DNA of 64,000 nucleotides from Natronospirales bacterium (lineage in GTDB: Bacteria > Pseudomonadota > Gammaproteobacteria > Natronospirales > REEB76): NCBI GenBank assembly GCA_021816765.1, contig JAKAXB010000002.1, forward strand, positions 124,001 to 188,000, written 5' to 3'. Within the stretch, counting starts at the first letter, position 1; each line of letters opens with the position of its first letter. The translations under genes were made by a program, and so were the position numbers. The notes under the pieces are model-generated. The model saw only the letters and a list, made by a program, of their open reading frames with translations, was not told the origin of the DNA and did no database searches. Positions 17,468 through 26,826 of the stretch are shown in pieces.

Positions 17468-18283
17468 ATGGAGCATAAACCTTATGCGGTGCGTGAACCG
17501 TCCACGGCGGAAATGCCGGTGCTGGTGAGCATCCCGCACACCGGCACGCATGTGCCCGAGCCCGTCGCCGCGGACTTCGCCTCGGATTACATCCGCGGCC
17601 TGCCCATGACCGACTGGCATCTGCATCACTTGTACGATTTTCTTCCGGCGCTGGGCATCACCACCATTTATGCCACGTACAGCCGTTTCGTGGCGGACCT
17701 GAATCGCCCGCCCGATGACCGGCCGCTGTATCCCGGCCGCTTTGAAACCGGATGCGTGGCGCTCAGGACTTTCTGGGGTGAGCAGATTTACCGCGTCCCG
17801 CCCCCGCCGGAAGAGATTCACCGGCGGCGTGAACTCGTGCACGCGCCCTATCACGCCAAACTGCTGGAACTCATCCATGCCAAAATAAAGCGGTTCGGTC
17901 GTGTGGTGCTGCTCGATGCCCACAGCGTCGCTTCCCGCGCCAACCTGCTGCATGGCGAACTTACGGGCCACATCTATCTGGGTGACCGCGACGGCAAGAG
18001 TTGCGCACCCTGGCTCTTGGCTACGGTGGAACGGGAGTTCCGGCGCTCCGGGCTTGAAGTCACGCGCAACCATCCCTACAAGGGCGGCTACATCACCGAA
18101 CACTACGGCAAGATGGATAAAGTCGAGGCCCTGCAGATCGAAATGTGCGAGCGGGTGTACATGGATGAGAACCATCCGGCGGGCGCCTTGAGTCATCCCG
18201 GTTTCAACCAGGCCAGAACCCGCATCCGTGCAGTCATGGAAGCCGTCTGTGCCGAAACGGCGCGGCAACAGGCAAGTTGGTGA
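17468..18283 (+). CDS. hutG: N-formylglutamate amidohydrolase
   Basis: A 271-residue enzyme that splits N-formylglutamate into glutamate and formate, the last hut step. The family opening VLVSIPHTGTHVPE and the segments TDWHLHHLYDF, FVADLNRPPDDRPLYPGR and LLDAHSVAS are all present. The start at 17468 follows hutF by 2 bp. With HutF it completes the route: histidine, urocanate, imidazolonepropionate, formimidoylglutamate, formylglutamate, glutamate. Confidence 0.95.
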   Translation: MEHKPYAVREPSTAEMPVLVSIPHTGTHVPEPVAADFASDYIRGLPMTDWHLHHLYDFLPALGITTIYATYSRFVADLNRPPDDRPLYPGRFETGCVALRTFWGEQIYRVPPPPEEIHRRRELVHAPYHAKLLELIHAKIKRFGRVVLLDAHSVASRANLLHGELTGHIYLGDRDGKSCAPWLLATVEREFRRSGLEVTRNHPYKGGYITEHYGKMDKVEALQIEMCERVYMDENHPAGALSHPGFNQARTRIRAVMEAVCAETARQQASW

Positions 18284-18364
18284 AAGCAGGTTGATTTCCG
18301 CAAAATCGCCCATATCTTGCTGAGTCAGACCTATCCTCAATACAGATTCGACGGGAGTGAGTTC

Positions 18365-19222
18365 ATGACCATGCAGGCGCGCACGGTGGCGGGAATCATC
18401 GAGCCCCAGCGGGTTTCTGACGGCGCGGGCGTCAAACTCAAGCGCAGCATCGGCACCGCCACGCTGGATTATCTGGATCCCTTCCTGCTGTTTGATCATT
18501 TCGGTTCCGACAATCCCGACGATTACATCGCCGGCTTTCCCATGCACCCGCACCGCGGCATCGAGACCGTGACCTACATGCATGCAGGCGTGGTGCAGCA
18601 TTGTGATTCACTGGGCCATGCGGGCAGCATCGCCGCGGGCGATGTGCAATGGATGACGGCGGGCCGTGGAATTATGCACGAGGAAATGCCGCAACGGCAT
18701 GGCGGTCACTTGTCCGGCTTCCAGCTGTGGATCAATCTGCCGGCCCGACTCAAATTGACCCGGCCCCGTTACCAGGAATTCGCCGCGCGGCAGATTCCCG
18801 AAGTCAGCCATGACAACGGCGTGACGATTCGGGTTATCGCCGGCATAGTCAATGGCGTGCAGGGAGCCGTGAACGGAATCGCGGCGGACCCCACCTATCT
18901 TGATGTTTCCGTTCCCGCAAACGGCGTCTTCAGTCAGCCGATTCCGCGCGGACATACGGCTTTCGCCTATGTGTATGCGGGCGAAGGGCAGTTCGGTGTG
19001 CAAGCCGGAACCGCGGGAACGGCGGTACCCGAGCCCAGGCTGGTCATCTTTGCGGATGGTGATGCGGTGGAAATCCGCGCCTCGCAGGCCGGCGTGCGGT
19101 TTTTGCTGATTTCCGGTTTGCCGTTGCATGAGCCGGTGGCACGCTACGGGCCGTTCGTGATGAATACAACGGAGGAAATCCAGCAGGCGCTGGCGGATCT
19201 GCGCAATGGGACTTTTGTGTGA
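18365..19222 (+). CDS. Pirin-family protein
   Basis: A 285-residue bicupin. The N-terminal cupin has the metal motif FPMHPHRGIETVTYMHAG, with the His residues of the iron site, followed by WMTAGRGIMHEEMP. This group includes YhhW-type quercetinases as well as pirins of unknown function. The start at 18365 follows a GGGAGTGAG ribosome-binding site; an ATG at 18371 is a second option. The protein is cytoplasmic. It is probably not part of the hut operon, since it is 80 bp downstream with its own ribosome site. Confidence 0.9.
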   Translation: MTMQARTVAGIIEPQRVSDGAGVKLKRSIGTATLDYLDPFLLFDHFGSDNPDDYIAGFPMHPHRGIETVTYMHAGVVQHCDSLGHAGSIAAGDVQWMTAGRGIMHEEMPQRHGGHLSGFQLWINLPARLKLTRPRYQEFAARQIPEVSHDNGVTIRVIAGIVNGVQGAVNGIAADPTYLDVSVPANGVFSQPIPRGHTAFAYVYAGEGQFGVQAGTAGTAVPEPRLVIFADGDAVEIRASQAGVRFLLISGLPLHEPVARYGPFVMNTTEEIQQALADLRNGTFV

Positions 19223-19248
19223 GACGTTGGTTCCAGGCCGGAAAAACA

Positions 19249-19278
19249 CGGGCGGTATGCCTGGTGGTGCACCGCCCG
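19249..19278 (-). terminator. Intrinsic terminator of the methyltransferase-like gene
   Basis: CGGGCGGT (19249-19256) pairs with ACCGCCCG (19271-19278). On the minus strand the stem is followed by TGTTTTT. It lies 22 bp past the stop of the gene at 19301-20143 and may also stop the convergent pirin transcript. Confidence 0.7.
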
Positions 19279-19300
19279 AGATTTCCGGGAACGGCAGATT

Positions 19301-20143
19301 TCAGGGTTTGATGAATTTCAGTGTCATGCGATCGGATTCGCCAATGGCGAGCATTTTTACGTGCTCGCTGACCGGGCCTGCCAGGTCCGGCGGCAGGCGA
19401 TGCACATTGATGTTTTCAGGATCCTTGGGATTGGCGTTGATTTCCGACACGCCCGTCAGCCGGAAGCCGGTCTTGAGCCCCAGTTCGATCACATAGTCCT
19501 CCGGCAGCCGGTGCAGTTTCCTGGAGCTTTCCACGGCGTTGGCGAAGGGTTTGGCACGATGTTCCGTCACACCGAACACGCCGCCCGGCTTGAGCACGGC
19601 ATAGGCCGCCTTGAATACCTTGGCGAGTGTTGCCGGGCTCTGATTCATCCAGTCATGCAGGTTGCGGAAAGTGAGCACCATGTCGGCAGAATCATCCGCG
19701 CCCAGATTGATCTGTCCCGGCGGCGCGAAGGGAATGATTTTCTCGATATGCCCGTAGACCGCCGGATCGGTTTTGAGTTTTTCCATGTAGGCGGATGCCA
19801 TGCGGCGCATGAATTCGCTGTGGCTGTCCACCGGCGTGGCCGCCTCGATGAGGTGACCGTGATCGTACAGGAAGGGCGCGAGGATTTCCGTGAACCAGCC
19901 GCCACCAGGCTCCAGCTCAATCACGGTCATATCCGGCTTGATGCCGAAGAATTCCAGGGTCCGGATGGGATGGCGGTACCGGTCGCGCGCTTTGTGGGCG
20001 GGCGAACGCCAGCTGCCGTTCACGGCTTCGTGGAGCAGCGTATTGGTGCTGGACGAAGCGGCGATAGGACCGGCACTCGCGCTGGCAGCGATCAGCAGCA
20101 TGCCGGCAACCGGGGGGAAAAGCATGTGGGCCCGGTGAAACAT
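19301..20143 (-). CDS. Predicted exported class I methyltransferase-like protein (COG4798 type)
   Basis: A 280-residue protein with an N-terminal signal sequence (hydrophobic stretch, then ASASAGP), so it is probably periplasmic. The core has a Rossmann-type SAM motif, TVIELEPGGGWFTEILAPFL. The segments DMVLTFRNLHDWMN and VLKPGGVFGVTEHRA resemble methyltransferase motifs II-III. This group of exported methyltransferase-like proteins has no known substrate. Whether it binds SAM outside the cytoplasm is an open question. It is a single gene with its own terminator. Confidence 0.8.
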   Translation of the reverse strand: MFHRAHMLFPPVAGMLLIAASASAGPIAASSSTNTLLHEAVNGSWRSPAHKARDRYRHPIRTLEFFGIKPDMTVIELEPGGGWFTEILAPFLYDHGHLIEAATPVDSHSEFMRRMASAYMEKLKTDPAVYGHIEKIIPFAPPGQINLGADDSADMVLTFRNLHDWMNQSPATLAKVFKAAYAVLKPGGVFGVTEHRAKPFANAVESSRKLHRLPEDYVIELGLKTGFRLTGVSEINANPKDPENINVHRLPPDLAGPVSEHVKMLAIGESDRMTLKFIKP

Positions 20144-20284
20144 GGTTCGACCCTCCTGACTTTGAGTGTTTAAGAGTACCGCTAAAAGGGATTCGGGACT
20201 CGGATTATGGGCAGGATGTGGTTAAAATGTGCGCCTTTCTTGCGGACGCCCGCTTTCCAACACCCTTCCTCCCGGTTAGAACGC

Positions 20285-21019
20285 ATGGGCCACGACAGGT
20301 TCACCTTTGTTCTGCAATCGAGCCACATGGCCACGCCGCGTGTGCGCCAGTTCAATTTCCGGCGCGAGGATAACAGCGTGCTCAGTTACACGCCGGGCCA
20401 GTTCATCACCCTGCATCTGCCCTGGCAGGGCATGGAGTTGCGCCGCAGTTACAGCGTGGCCACCATTCCCGGTACGGTTAACGAGGTGCAATTCGCCGTT
20501 ACCTACGTGGAAGGCGGGCGTGCCACGAAACTGTTGTATGACATGACACCCGGCACGCGGGTAGAGGCCACCGGGCCCTTCGGACGGTTCGTGCTGCGCG
20601 ATGATCCGCCGGGCCGGTATTTATTGGTAGCCACCGGCACGGGCATATCACCCTACCGCGCCATGCTGCCTCAGTTGCGCGAGCGCTTGGACGGCAGGCA
20701 ACATGAAGCGGTCTTGCTGCTCGGCGTGCGTGGTCCGGATGAACTGCTTTTCGGAGAGGATTTCCTGAACCTTGCGCGCGACCACCAGGCCTTCCGTTTC
20801 ATTGCCAGCTACAGTCGGCACCTGCCCGAGCCGCCGGGAGTCCACGAGCGCAAAGGCTATGTGCAGGATCACCTCATGGAACTCAATCCGGACCCGAAGC
20901 GCGATATCGTGTACCTGTGCGGTAATCCAGGCATGATTGATGCAGCGGTGGAGAGTCTCAAGACCGTCGGCTTTGACAACCATAATATGCGCCGCGAGAA
21001 ATACGTTTCCTCCAACTGA
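20285..21019 (+). CDS. Ferredoxin--NADP reductase-type flavoprotein
   Basis: A 244-residue FAD/NAD(P)-binding oxidoreductase. The FAD motif is RRSYSVATIPG (RxYS), the nucleotide part shows LLVATGTGISPYRAML, and the NADP end motif is YLCGNPGMIDAAVE. The C-terminus MRREKYVSSN is the usual FNR ending. The start at 20285 is preferred over 20207 because the family begins shortly before RFTFVLQSS. It should move electrons between NADP(H) and a ferredoxin/flavodoxin. It is a single gene. Confidence 0.9.
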   Translation: MGHDRFTFVLQSSHMATPRVRQFNFRREDNSVLSYTPGQFITLHLPWQGMELRRSYSVATIPGTVNEVQFAVTYVEGGRATKLLYDMTPGTRVEATGPFGRFVLRDDPPGRYLLVATGTGISPYRAMLPQLRERLDGRQHEAVLLLGVRGPDELLFGEDFLNLARDHQAFRFIASYSRHLPEPPGVHERKGYVQDHLMELNPDPKRDIVYLCGNPGMIDAAVESLKTVGFDNHNMRREKYVSSN

Positions 21020-21334
21020 GCGGGGTTTCCGCCGGTTTTCCGTATCGCCGGTGTCACCTCCAAACCGCACGTCACTGGCGATCCCGATGAACCCGTGAAC
21101 CGGGTCGCCGGGCGCATGGCCGGGCAGGGTATATATTGCATGCCCATTCTCAATCCCGGGTCCAATGTGCTTGCGGGCCGGTTGACCAGCCGGGGCGCGA
21201 TGCGGGCGCGCGCAAAAATGCTCAGTGAAGAACATATGCGTTCGCGCGTCATCTCTCTCTGCATATGTTTCGCCGGAGGGTCGGTGCAACACAGTCGGGC
21301 CGGTATGCTTGCAGAACCAGATGACCCGCCGGGA
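21020..21334. other. 315-base gap without a recognisable gene
   Basis: It lies between the flavoprotein gene and the convergent S41 protease gene. Short open frames exist on both strands but none has a family signature. Nothing structural stands out beyond high GC. Confidence 0.5.
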
Positions 21335-22426
21335 TCAACTTGCCGGCTCAGTTTGCGGCGTCAATTCCCTGGAGGCATGCAGTTTTGCTTCAAGCACCCT
21401 GATCGCCGCCTCCAGTACCGGATCGGCGCCGTGCCGGAAATCCTGCGGCGTGGTTTTCACCGGCACATCCGGCGGAATGCCGTTCCATTCGATGACACGC
21501 TTGCTGGCAGTGTAATCAATCCAGGTGGGCACGCTGTAACGCCAGCCCGCGCCCAGATCGAAAAAATGCGGATCGCCGGAGCCGCCACCGGTGGTCGCGC
21601 CGATGGTGGTCACGTTCGGCAGGGTTTGCATGGCGGCGATGAAGCTCTCATTGCTGCTGAAGCAGTCCGGGCCGATCAGCAGTGCCACCGGCTTGCTGAA
21701 TTGCCACGAACCGCGCGGTTTCAAATAGCGCGGCTTCAGGGGCGTGAGATCGCTGTGCAGCGGGCCGTTGCGGAACTGAAGATATTCGGTGAGGTGTTTC
21801 TGCGTGGTGAAGCGGCCGGCCACGGCGTAGGCCAGCTTGTCGTCACCGCCGCCGTTCATGCGCACATCGAGGATGAGCGCCGGGCTGCGGCGGTACCTGT
21901 TGAGCAGGTAATCGAAGTTGCTCACTGAAAAACCGGCGTGGGTCCATGCGGCGATCACGATATAGGGAATGCCGTCCACCGTACCGGTGCCCCATTTCGC
22001 GCCGTACCATGTCAGGTTTCTCACGTTTTTCTTGAGTGATGCGAAATTCCAGTTTGGCCTGTCGAATCTGGGCGGCTCATAGGTGTGTATCCAGCGGCCG
22101 GAAGGCGTGACCAATACCGCGTGGACATCCTTGAGCGGGGCCAGCATGCGCTTGAGCAGCGCCAGAAATTGGGCATCATTCCTTACCTTGGCCACCTGCG
22201 GCCGGTAGTGGGCGTATTCCGCGTTCCAGTGGATGTGCTTGTAATCGAAATAGGGGTAATAGCGATTATAGTTTCGCCACAGTCGCTCGAATTTCCGGGC
22301 GTACAACGTCTGCGGGGCGGGGTGGTGATACGCCGGTTGCGGGACACAGCCGGCGAGGAACGCAAGCAGCAGGGCGCAGATCCCGATGCGGCCCCAGGAA
22401 CGCGGAGTGCTTGTGCTTTTCAGCAT
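21335..22426 (-). CDS. S41-family (C-terminal processing-like) protease, lipoprotein
   Basis: A 363-residue protein with a lipoprotein signal (GICALLLAFLAGC, lipid Cys at about 27). The S41 core is visible: ALILDVRMNGGGDDKLAYAVAGRF, then the catalytic serine in DCFSSNESFIAAMQ, and ATTGGGSGDP. No PDZ domain is obvious; the N-terminal about 100 residues are helical and Tyr/Arg-rich (RLWRNYNRYYPYFDYK), as in Tricorn-like S41 proteins. It should be anchored in the envelope. The substrate is unknown. Confidence 0.88.
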   Translation of the reverse strand: MLKSTSTPRSWGRIGICALLLAFLAGCVPQPAYHHPAPQTLYARKFERLWRNYNRYYPYFDYKHIHWNAEYAHYRPQVAKVRNDAQFLALLKRMLAPLKDVHAVLVTPSGRWIHTYEPPRFDRPNWNFASLKKNVRNLTWYGAKWGTGTVDGIPYIVIAAWTHAGFSVSNFDYLLNRYRRSPALILDVRMNGGGDDKLAYAVAGRFTTQKHLTEYLQFRNGPLHSDLTPLKPRYLKPRGSWQFSKPVALLIGPDCFSSNESFIAAMQTLPNVTTIGATTGGGSGDPHFFDLGAGWRYSVPTWIDYTASKRVIEWNGIPPDVPVKTTPQDFRHGADPVLEAAIRVLEAKLHASRELTPQTEPAS

Positions 22427-22567
22427 GCTGCTTTCCCTGCTCGTATGAATCGGCGTCAGTGGTTATCCGCTTAGGCCATCAGGGGGCACACAAAGTTCAT
22501 CCCGGCGCCGCGTCCCAGGATGGTGCTCCTTGCACCAGAGCAGGAACGGCCTCCAGCCGCGATTCCG

Positions 22568-24235
22568 TCATTCCTTCAGTCGCCTGTACTTGATGCGGTG
22601 CGGCTGGTCCGCGTCGGCGCCCAGACGGCGCTTGCGGTCAGCTTCGTAGTCAGCGTAATTGCCCTCGAACCACATCACTTTTGAATCGCCCTCGAAAGCG
22701 AGCATGTGGGTGGCGATGCGGTCCAGGAACCAGCGGTCGTGGGAGATGACCACGGCGCAGCCGGGGAACGCCAGCAGCGCCTCTTCCAGAGCCCGCAGGG
22801 TTTCCACATCCAGGTCGTTGGTGGGTTCATCCAGCAGCAGCACGTTGCCGCCGCTCTTCAAAACCTTTGCAAGATGCACGCGGTTGCGCTCGCCGCCGGA
22901 GAGATCGCGCACGCGTTTCTGCTGGTCCGGCCCCTTGAAGTTGAAACGGCCCACGTAGGCGCGCGAGGGTGTCTGATAGTTGCCGACGGTAAGGATATCC
23001 TGGCCGTTGGAGATCTCTTCCCAGACGCTTTTATTGTCGCTGAGCGTGTCACGGCTCTGGTCCACGTAGGCAAGTTTCACGGTATTGCCGATACGCAGTT
23101 CACCCGCATCCGGGTTCACCTGGCCCATGATCATGCGGAACAGCGTGGATTTGCCGGCACCGTTGGGACCGATGACGCCGACGATGCCGCCGGGCGGCAG
23201 GTTGAAGTCGAGGCCATCAATGAGCAGCGTGTCACCGAAACCCTTGCGCAAGCCTTTCGCTTCCACCACCTGATCACCGAGGCGCGGACCGGGCGGGATG
23301 TAGAGTTCCTGAGTCTCGTTGCGTTTCTGGAATTCCGTTGAGGACAGTTCCTCGAAACGCTGCACGCGTGCCTTGCTCTTGGCCCGGCGGCCTTTTGGAT
23401 TGGTGCGCACCCATTCCAGTTCCTGTTTCATGGCTTTGAGGTGTGCGGTTTCCTGTTTCTCCTCCCTCTCTAGGCGGTTTTCCTTCTGTTCCAGCCACGA
23501 GGAATAATTTCCCTGCCAGGGGATGCCGTGGCCGCGGTCCAGTTCCAGGATCCAGCCGGCCACGTTGTCGAGAAAATAGCGGTCATGGGTGACGGCCACT
23601 ACCGTGCCGGTATATTCCTGCAGATAGCGTTCCAGCCAGGCGACGGATTCAGCGTCGAGATGGTTGCTAGGCTCATCCAGCAGCAGCATGTCGGGTTTGG
23701 AAAGCAACAGCCGGCAGAGCCCTACGCGACGGCGCTCACCGCCGGAAAGCTTTATCACATCCGCGTCCCAGGGTGGCAGACGCAGGGCTTCGGCGGCCAC
23801 TTCCAGTACATGATCCAGGTTGGTGGCGCCAGCCGCCTGCAAGATGTTCTCCAAGCGTGCCTGTTCGGCGGCGAGCTTGTCGAAATCCGCGTCCGCTTCC
23901 GCGTAGGCGGCATACACCTTTTCCAGTTGCTTCCTGGCGTCCTTGATCTCGCCCAGGCCGTCCTCCACGTTGCCGCGCACATCTTTCTTGGAATCCAGTT
24001 GCGGTTCCTGCGGCAGATAACCGATCCTGATGCCGGCCAGCGGTCGCGCCTCGCCGTGGATGTCCGTGTCCACACCCGCCATGATGCGCAGCAGCGTGGA
24101 TTTCCCCGAGCCGTTCAGGCCCAGCACGCCGATCTTGGCGCCGGGAAAGAAGGACAGTGAGATGTCACGCAGGATTTCGCGCTTGGGGGGCACCACTTTG
24201 CCTACCCGGTTCATGGTGTAGATGTATTGCGCCAT
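22568..24235 (-). CDS. ettA: Energy-dependent translational throttle protein EttA (ABC-F ATPase)
   Basis: A 555-residue soluble protein with two ABC ATPase domains and no membrane segments. The opening MAQYIYTMNRVGKVVPPKRE is nearly that of E. coli EttA, which sets the start at 24235. Walker A motifs are GLNGSGKST and GPNGAGKST; ABC signatures are LSGGERRRVGL and LSGGERNRVHL. The inter-domain P-site-interaction motif region carries the Arg/Lys-rich stretch TNPKGRRAKSKARVQRFEEL. EttA binds the ribosomal E site and holds initiating ribosomes when ATP is low. Confidence 0.97.
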   Translation of the reverse strand: MAQYIYTMNRVGKVVPPKREILRDISLSFFPGAKIGVLGLNGSGKSTLLRIMAGVDTDIHGEARPLAGIRIGYLPQEPQLDSKKDVRGNVEDGLGEIKDARKQLEKVYAAYAEADADFDKLAAEQARLENILQAAGATNLDHVLEVAAEALRLPPWDADVIKLSGGERRRVGLCRLLLSKPDMLLLDEPSNHLDAESVAWLERYLQEYTGTVVAVTHDRYFLDNVAGWILELDRGHGIPWQGNYSSWLEQKENRLEREEKQETAHLKAMKQELEWVRTNPKGRRAKSKARVQRFEELSSTEFQKRNETQELYIPPGPRLGDQVVEAKGLRKGFGDTLLIDGLDFNLPPGGIVGVIGPNGAGKSTLFRMIMGQVNPDAGELRIGNTVKLAYVDQSRDTLSDNKSVWEEISNGQDILTVGNYQTPSRAYVGRFNFKGPDQQKRVRDLSGGERNRVHLAKVLKSGGNVLLLDEPTNDLDVETLRALEEALLAFPGCAVVISHDRWFLDRIATHMLAFEGDSKVMWFEGNYADYEADRKRRLGADADQPHRIKYRRLKE

Positions 24236-24313
24236 GGGTACGGTCAACTCAGAAGGGAGCGGAATTATCCGGGAAAGTGACAGCCGCTGCCAGCCGCCAC
24301 CCCGCAGGATTTT

Positions 24314-25234
24314 TCAACCCGAGCCCTTGGTCTTGGTGTAACCCGTGCGCGCATGCCGTTCGGTGAAGGCGATGATCTCGCCGGCGATATCTACTTTGGT
24401 GGCAGCTTCGATACCTTCGAGACCTGGTGAGGAATTGACCTCCAGGACCAGGGGACCCTGGCTGGAGCGGATGATGTCCACACCGGCTACGTTAAGCCCC
24501 ATGATTTTCGCAGCCTTGATGGCCATGGCGCGTTCCGTGGGCGTGATGCGCATCGCCACGGCGGTGCCGCCGCGGTGCAGATTGGCGCGGAATTCGCCTT
24601 TGCGGGCCTGGCGTTTCATGGCAGCCACCACCATGCCGCCGATGACAAAACAGCGGATATCGGTACCGCGGGATTCCTTGATGAATTGTTGCACCAGGAA
24701 ATGCGCATCCAGGCCGCGGAAGGCGTCAATGACGCTCTCCGCCGCGTGCCGGGTCTCGGCCAGCACCACGCCCTGGCCCTGGGCGCCTTCCGTGAGTTTG
24801 ATGATGAGCGGCACATCGCCGACGATGGCCAGCAGGTCGTCGGTATCGTCCGGCGCATGGGCGAAGCCGGTCACCGGCATGCCGATACCCCTGCGCGCCA
24901 GCAGTTGCAGCGAGCGCAGCTTGTCCCGCGCGCGGCTGATGGCCACCGATTCATTCAGGGAGAACACGCCGATCATCTCGAACTGGCGCAGCACGGCGGT
25001 GGCGTAGAACGTCACCGATGCGCCGATGCGCGGGATGACCGCGTCAAAATCTTCCAGCCGGCGGCCCTTGAAATGGATTTCCGGGTTGTGGGCGGAGATG
25101 TTCATGTAGCAGCGCAGCGGATCAATCACGTACATGTCATGACCGTGCTTGAGGCCCGCCTCCACCAGCCGCTTGGTGGAATACAGGCGCGTGTTGCGCG
25201 ACAGGATGGCGATTTTCAGGCGTTTCTTTTTCAT
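24314..25234 (-). CDS. rimK: Ribosomal protein S6--L-glutamate ligase RimK
   Basis: A 306-residue ATP-grasp ligase, full length. It adds glutamates to the C-terminus of ribosomal protein S6. The opening [20 protein letters not shown] is diagnostic, and the ATP-grasp signatures [19 protein letters not shown] and [15 protein letters not shown] are intact. The upstream gene on the same strand encodes RimB, its known partner that trims the glutamate tail, with an 17-bp gap between the two. No rimA was seen. Confidence 0.95.
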   Translation of the reverse strand: MKKKRLKIAILSRNTRLYSTKRLVEAGLKHGHDMYVIDPLRCYMNISAHNPEIHFKGRRLEDFDAVIPRIGASVTFYATAVLRQFEMIGVFSLNESVAISRARDKLRSLQLLARRGIGMPVTGFAHAPDDTDDLLAIVGDVPLIIKLTEGAQGQGVVLAETRHAAESVIDAFRGLDAHFLVQQFIKESRGTDIRCFVIGGMVVAAMKRQARKGEFRANLHRGGTAVAMRITPTERAMAIKAAKIMGLNVAGVDIIRSSQGPLVLEVNSSPGLEGIEAATKVDIAGEIIAFTERHARTGYTKTKGSG

Positions 25235-25251
25235 GGTGATGTCTTTGACAG

Positions 25252-25737
25252 TCAGGTTTCTTCGTCGTTGTCCTCGTCGCTGTCATCCGGCCAGCGGCGG
25301 CCGGTTACATACGATGCATCGGGATTCACCAGCAATCTTTCCCGCATGGCGATGCGGCCGATGAGCAGGCGGAAGCGCATGGTGTCCCGATCCGTGAGTG
25401 TAAGTTCAATGGGCCAGGTCATATCGCCGATATTCACCGGCGTGACGATTACCAGGCGTCGTTCGCGATGACCGCCGGAATCCGTAACCCAGCGCTCGTC
25501 CATGACTTGCGCTTCGCAATAGATTTCCGGTTTCGATTGCCGTTGCACCGGGTGCACGCCAAAGCGCACCATGCGTATGTTTCCCTTGGCGAATGTCATG
25601 AGCGCGAAGGCATGCAGGGCGGAAGTGCGCGCGCCGGTATCTATTTTGGCCTTGATGCGCGCGATACCGAGTTGCGGCAGAGCGGCCCATTCGCGCCAAC
25701 CCACCTGGATTTTTTTTATTTTCGCCGTGTCTTTCAT
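25252..25737 (-). CDS. rimB: RimB-type retropepsin-like protease (ATP-dependent zinc protease family)
   Basis: A 161-residue protein of the PF05618 family. The aspartic-protease-like motif is [14 protein letters not shown], and the C-terminal [20 protein letters not shown] is conserved in the family. The start at 25737 was chosen because the domain begins at [17 protein letters not shown]. In Pseudomonas, the RimK partner RimB is a small protease with this fold that removes glutamates from RpsF. The adjacency to rimK supports the same role. Confidence 0.88.
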   Translation of the reverse strand: MKDTAKIKKIQVGWREWAALPQLGIARIKAKIDTGARTSALHAFALMTFAKGNIRMVRFGVHPVQRQSKPEIYCEAQVMDERWVTDSGGHRERRLVIVTPVNIGDMTWPIELTLTDRDTMRFRLLIGRIAMRERLLVNPDASYVTGRRWPDDSDEDNDEET

Positions 25738-25813
25738 GCCCTGACGCACTTTAAGTGGCGCAGGTTGCCATAATATCACCGCCACAAGGCCGGTCCGCCG
25801 GGAGTGCAAGAGG

Positions 25814-26767
25814 ATGCCGAAAACCGCGAAACATGTAGGGGTTTGCCAGGATCCGGCCCAGGCCCGCTACGGCTTCGGTGAGGGCCATCCCTTCGGTGCG
25901 GACCGTTTTGCCGCGTTCTGGAATGAAGCCTGTAATCGGGGACTGGATAAACAGGTATTGCCGCTCGCGGCCCGTGCCGCGACGCGCGCGGAACTGGAAT
26001 CTTTTCACAGTGCCCGCTACCTGGATTACGTAACGGAAAAATCCGTGAGCGGCGGTTATCTGGACGACGGTGACACGCCTGCCGTGCCCGGCATTCTTGA
26101 AGCGGCGGGGTGGGTGGTTGGTGCGACCTTGAACGCGGCGGCGGGTGTGATGAAGGGCGCGTATCGGCGTGCCTTCGTGCCCATCGCCGGGCTGCACCAC
26201 GCCGGGCGCGATCATGCCGCCGGTTTCTGCGTGCTCAATGACATCGGCGTGGCGGTGGAGTATCTGCGGCGTGAACATGGTGTGCAACGCATCGCCTACG
26301 TGGACATTGATGCCCACCATGGCGACGGTGTGTTCTATGGTTTCGAAAGTGATCCGGATCTGCTGTTTGCAGATCTGCACGAGGACGGCCGTTTTCTGTA
26401 TCCCGGCACTGGCCGTGCGGATGAAGCCGGTCAGGGTGCTGCAGCGGGTACCAAGCTCAACATTCCGCTGCCACCCGGCGCCGGCGACGGAGAATTCCAT
26501 GCCGCCTGGCAACGGGTGGAACAGTATCTGCACGCGCAGTGCCCGCAATTCATCCTGTTCCAATGCGGCGCCGACAGCCTTGCCGGCGATCCCATTACCC
26601 ATTTGCGCTATACACCCGCAGCCCATGCCCATGCGGCGGCGCGTCTGTGCGCCATGGCCGAGGAGCATTGTGCAGGCCGCATCGTCGGCCTGGGCGGCGG
26701 CGGTTACAACCGGCGCAATCTGGCACAGGCCTGGAGCGGCGTAGTGGAGGCATTTCTGACCGTCTGA
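25814..26767 (+). CDS. Histone deacetylase superfamily protein (AcuC/HDAC-like)
   Basis: A 317-residue zinc hydrolase. Family motifs are intact: [20 protein letters not shown] (catalytic His pair), [16 protein letters not shown] (zinc Asp and His), [10 protein letters not shown] (second zinc Asp) and GGGGYN. Bacterial members remove acetyl groups from proteins (AcuC, acting on acetyl-CoA synthetase) or polyamines. The substrate here is not set by context. It is divergent from rimB with 76 bp between the starts, and glyA follows on the same strand. Confidence 0.92.
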   Translation: MPKTAKHVGVCQDPAQARYGFGEGHPFGADRFAAFWNEACNRGLDKQVLPLAARAATRAELESFHSARYLDYVTEKSVSGGYLDDGDTPAVPGILEAAGWVVGATLNAAAGVMKGAYRRAFVPIAGLHHAGRDHAAGFCVLNDIGVAVEYLRREHGVQRIAYVDIDAHHGDGVFYGFESDPDLLFADLHEDGRFLYPGTGRADEAGQGAAAGTKLNIPLPPGAGDGEFHAAWQRVEQYLHAQCPQFILFQCGADSLAGDPITHLRYTPAAHAHAAARLCAMAEEHCAGRIVGLGGGGYNRRNLAQAWSGVVEAFLTV

Positions 26768-26826
26768 GAGTGCTGGGGTACAATTGGCGCGCCTCAAACG
26801 CACCCGTCCCACCCTTGGAGCCGCTG

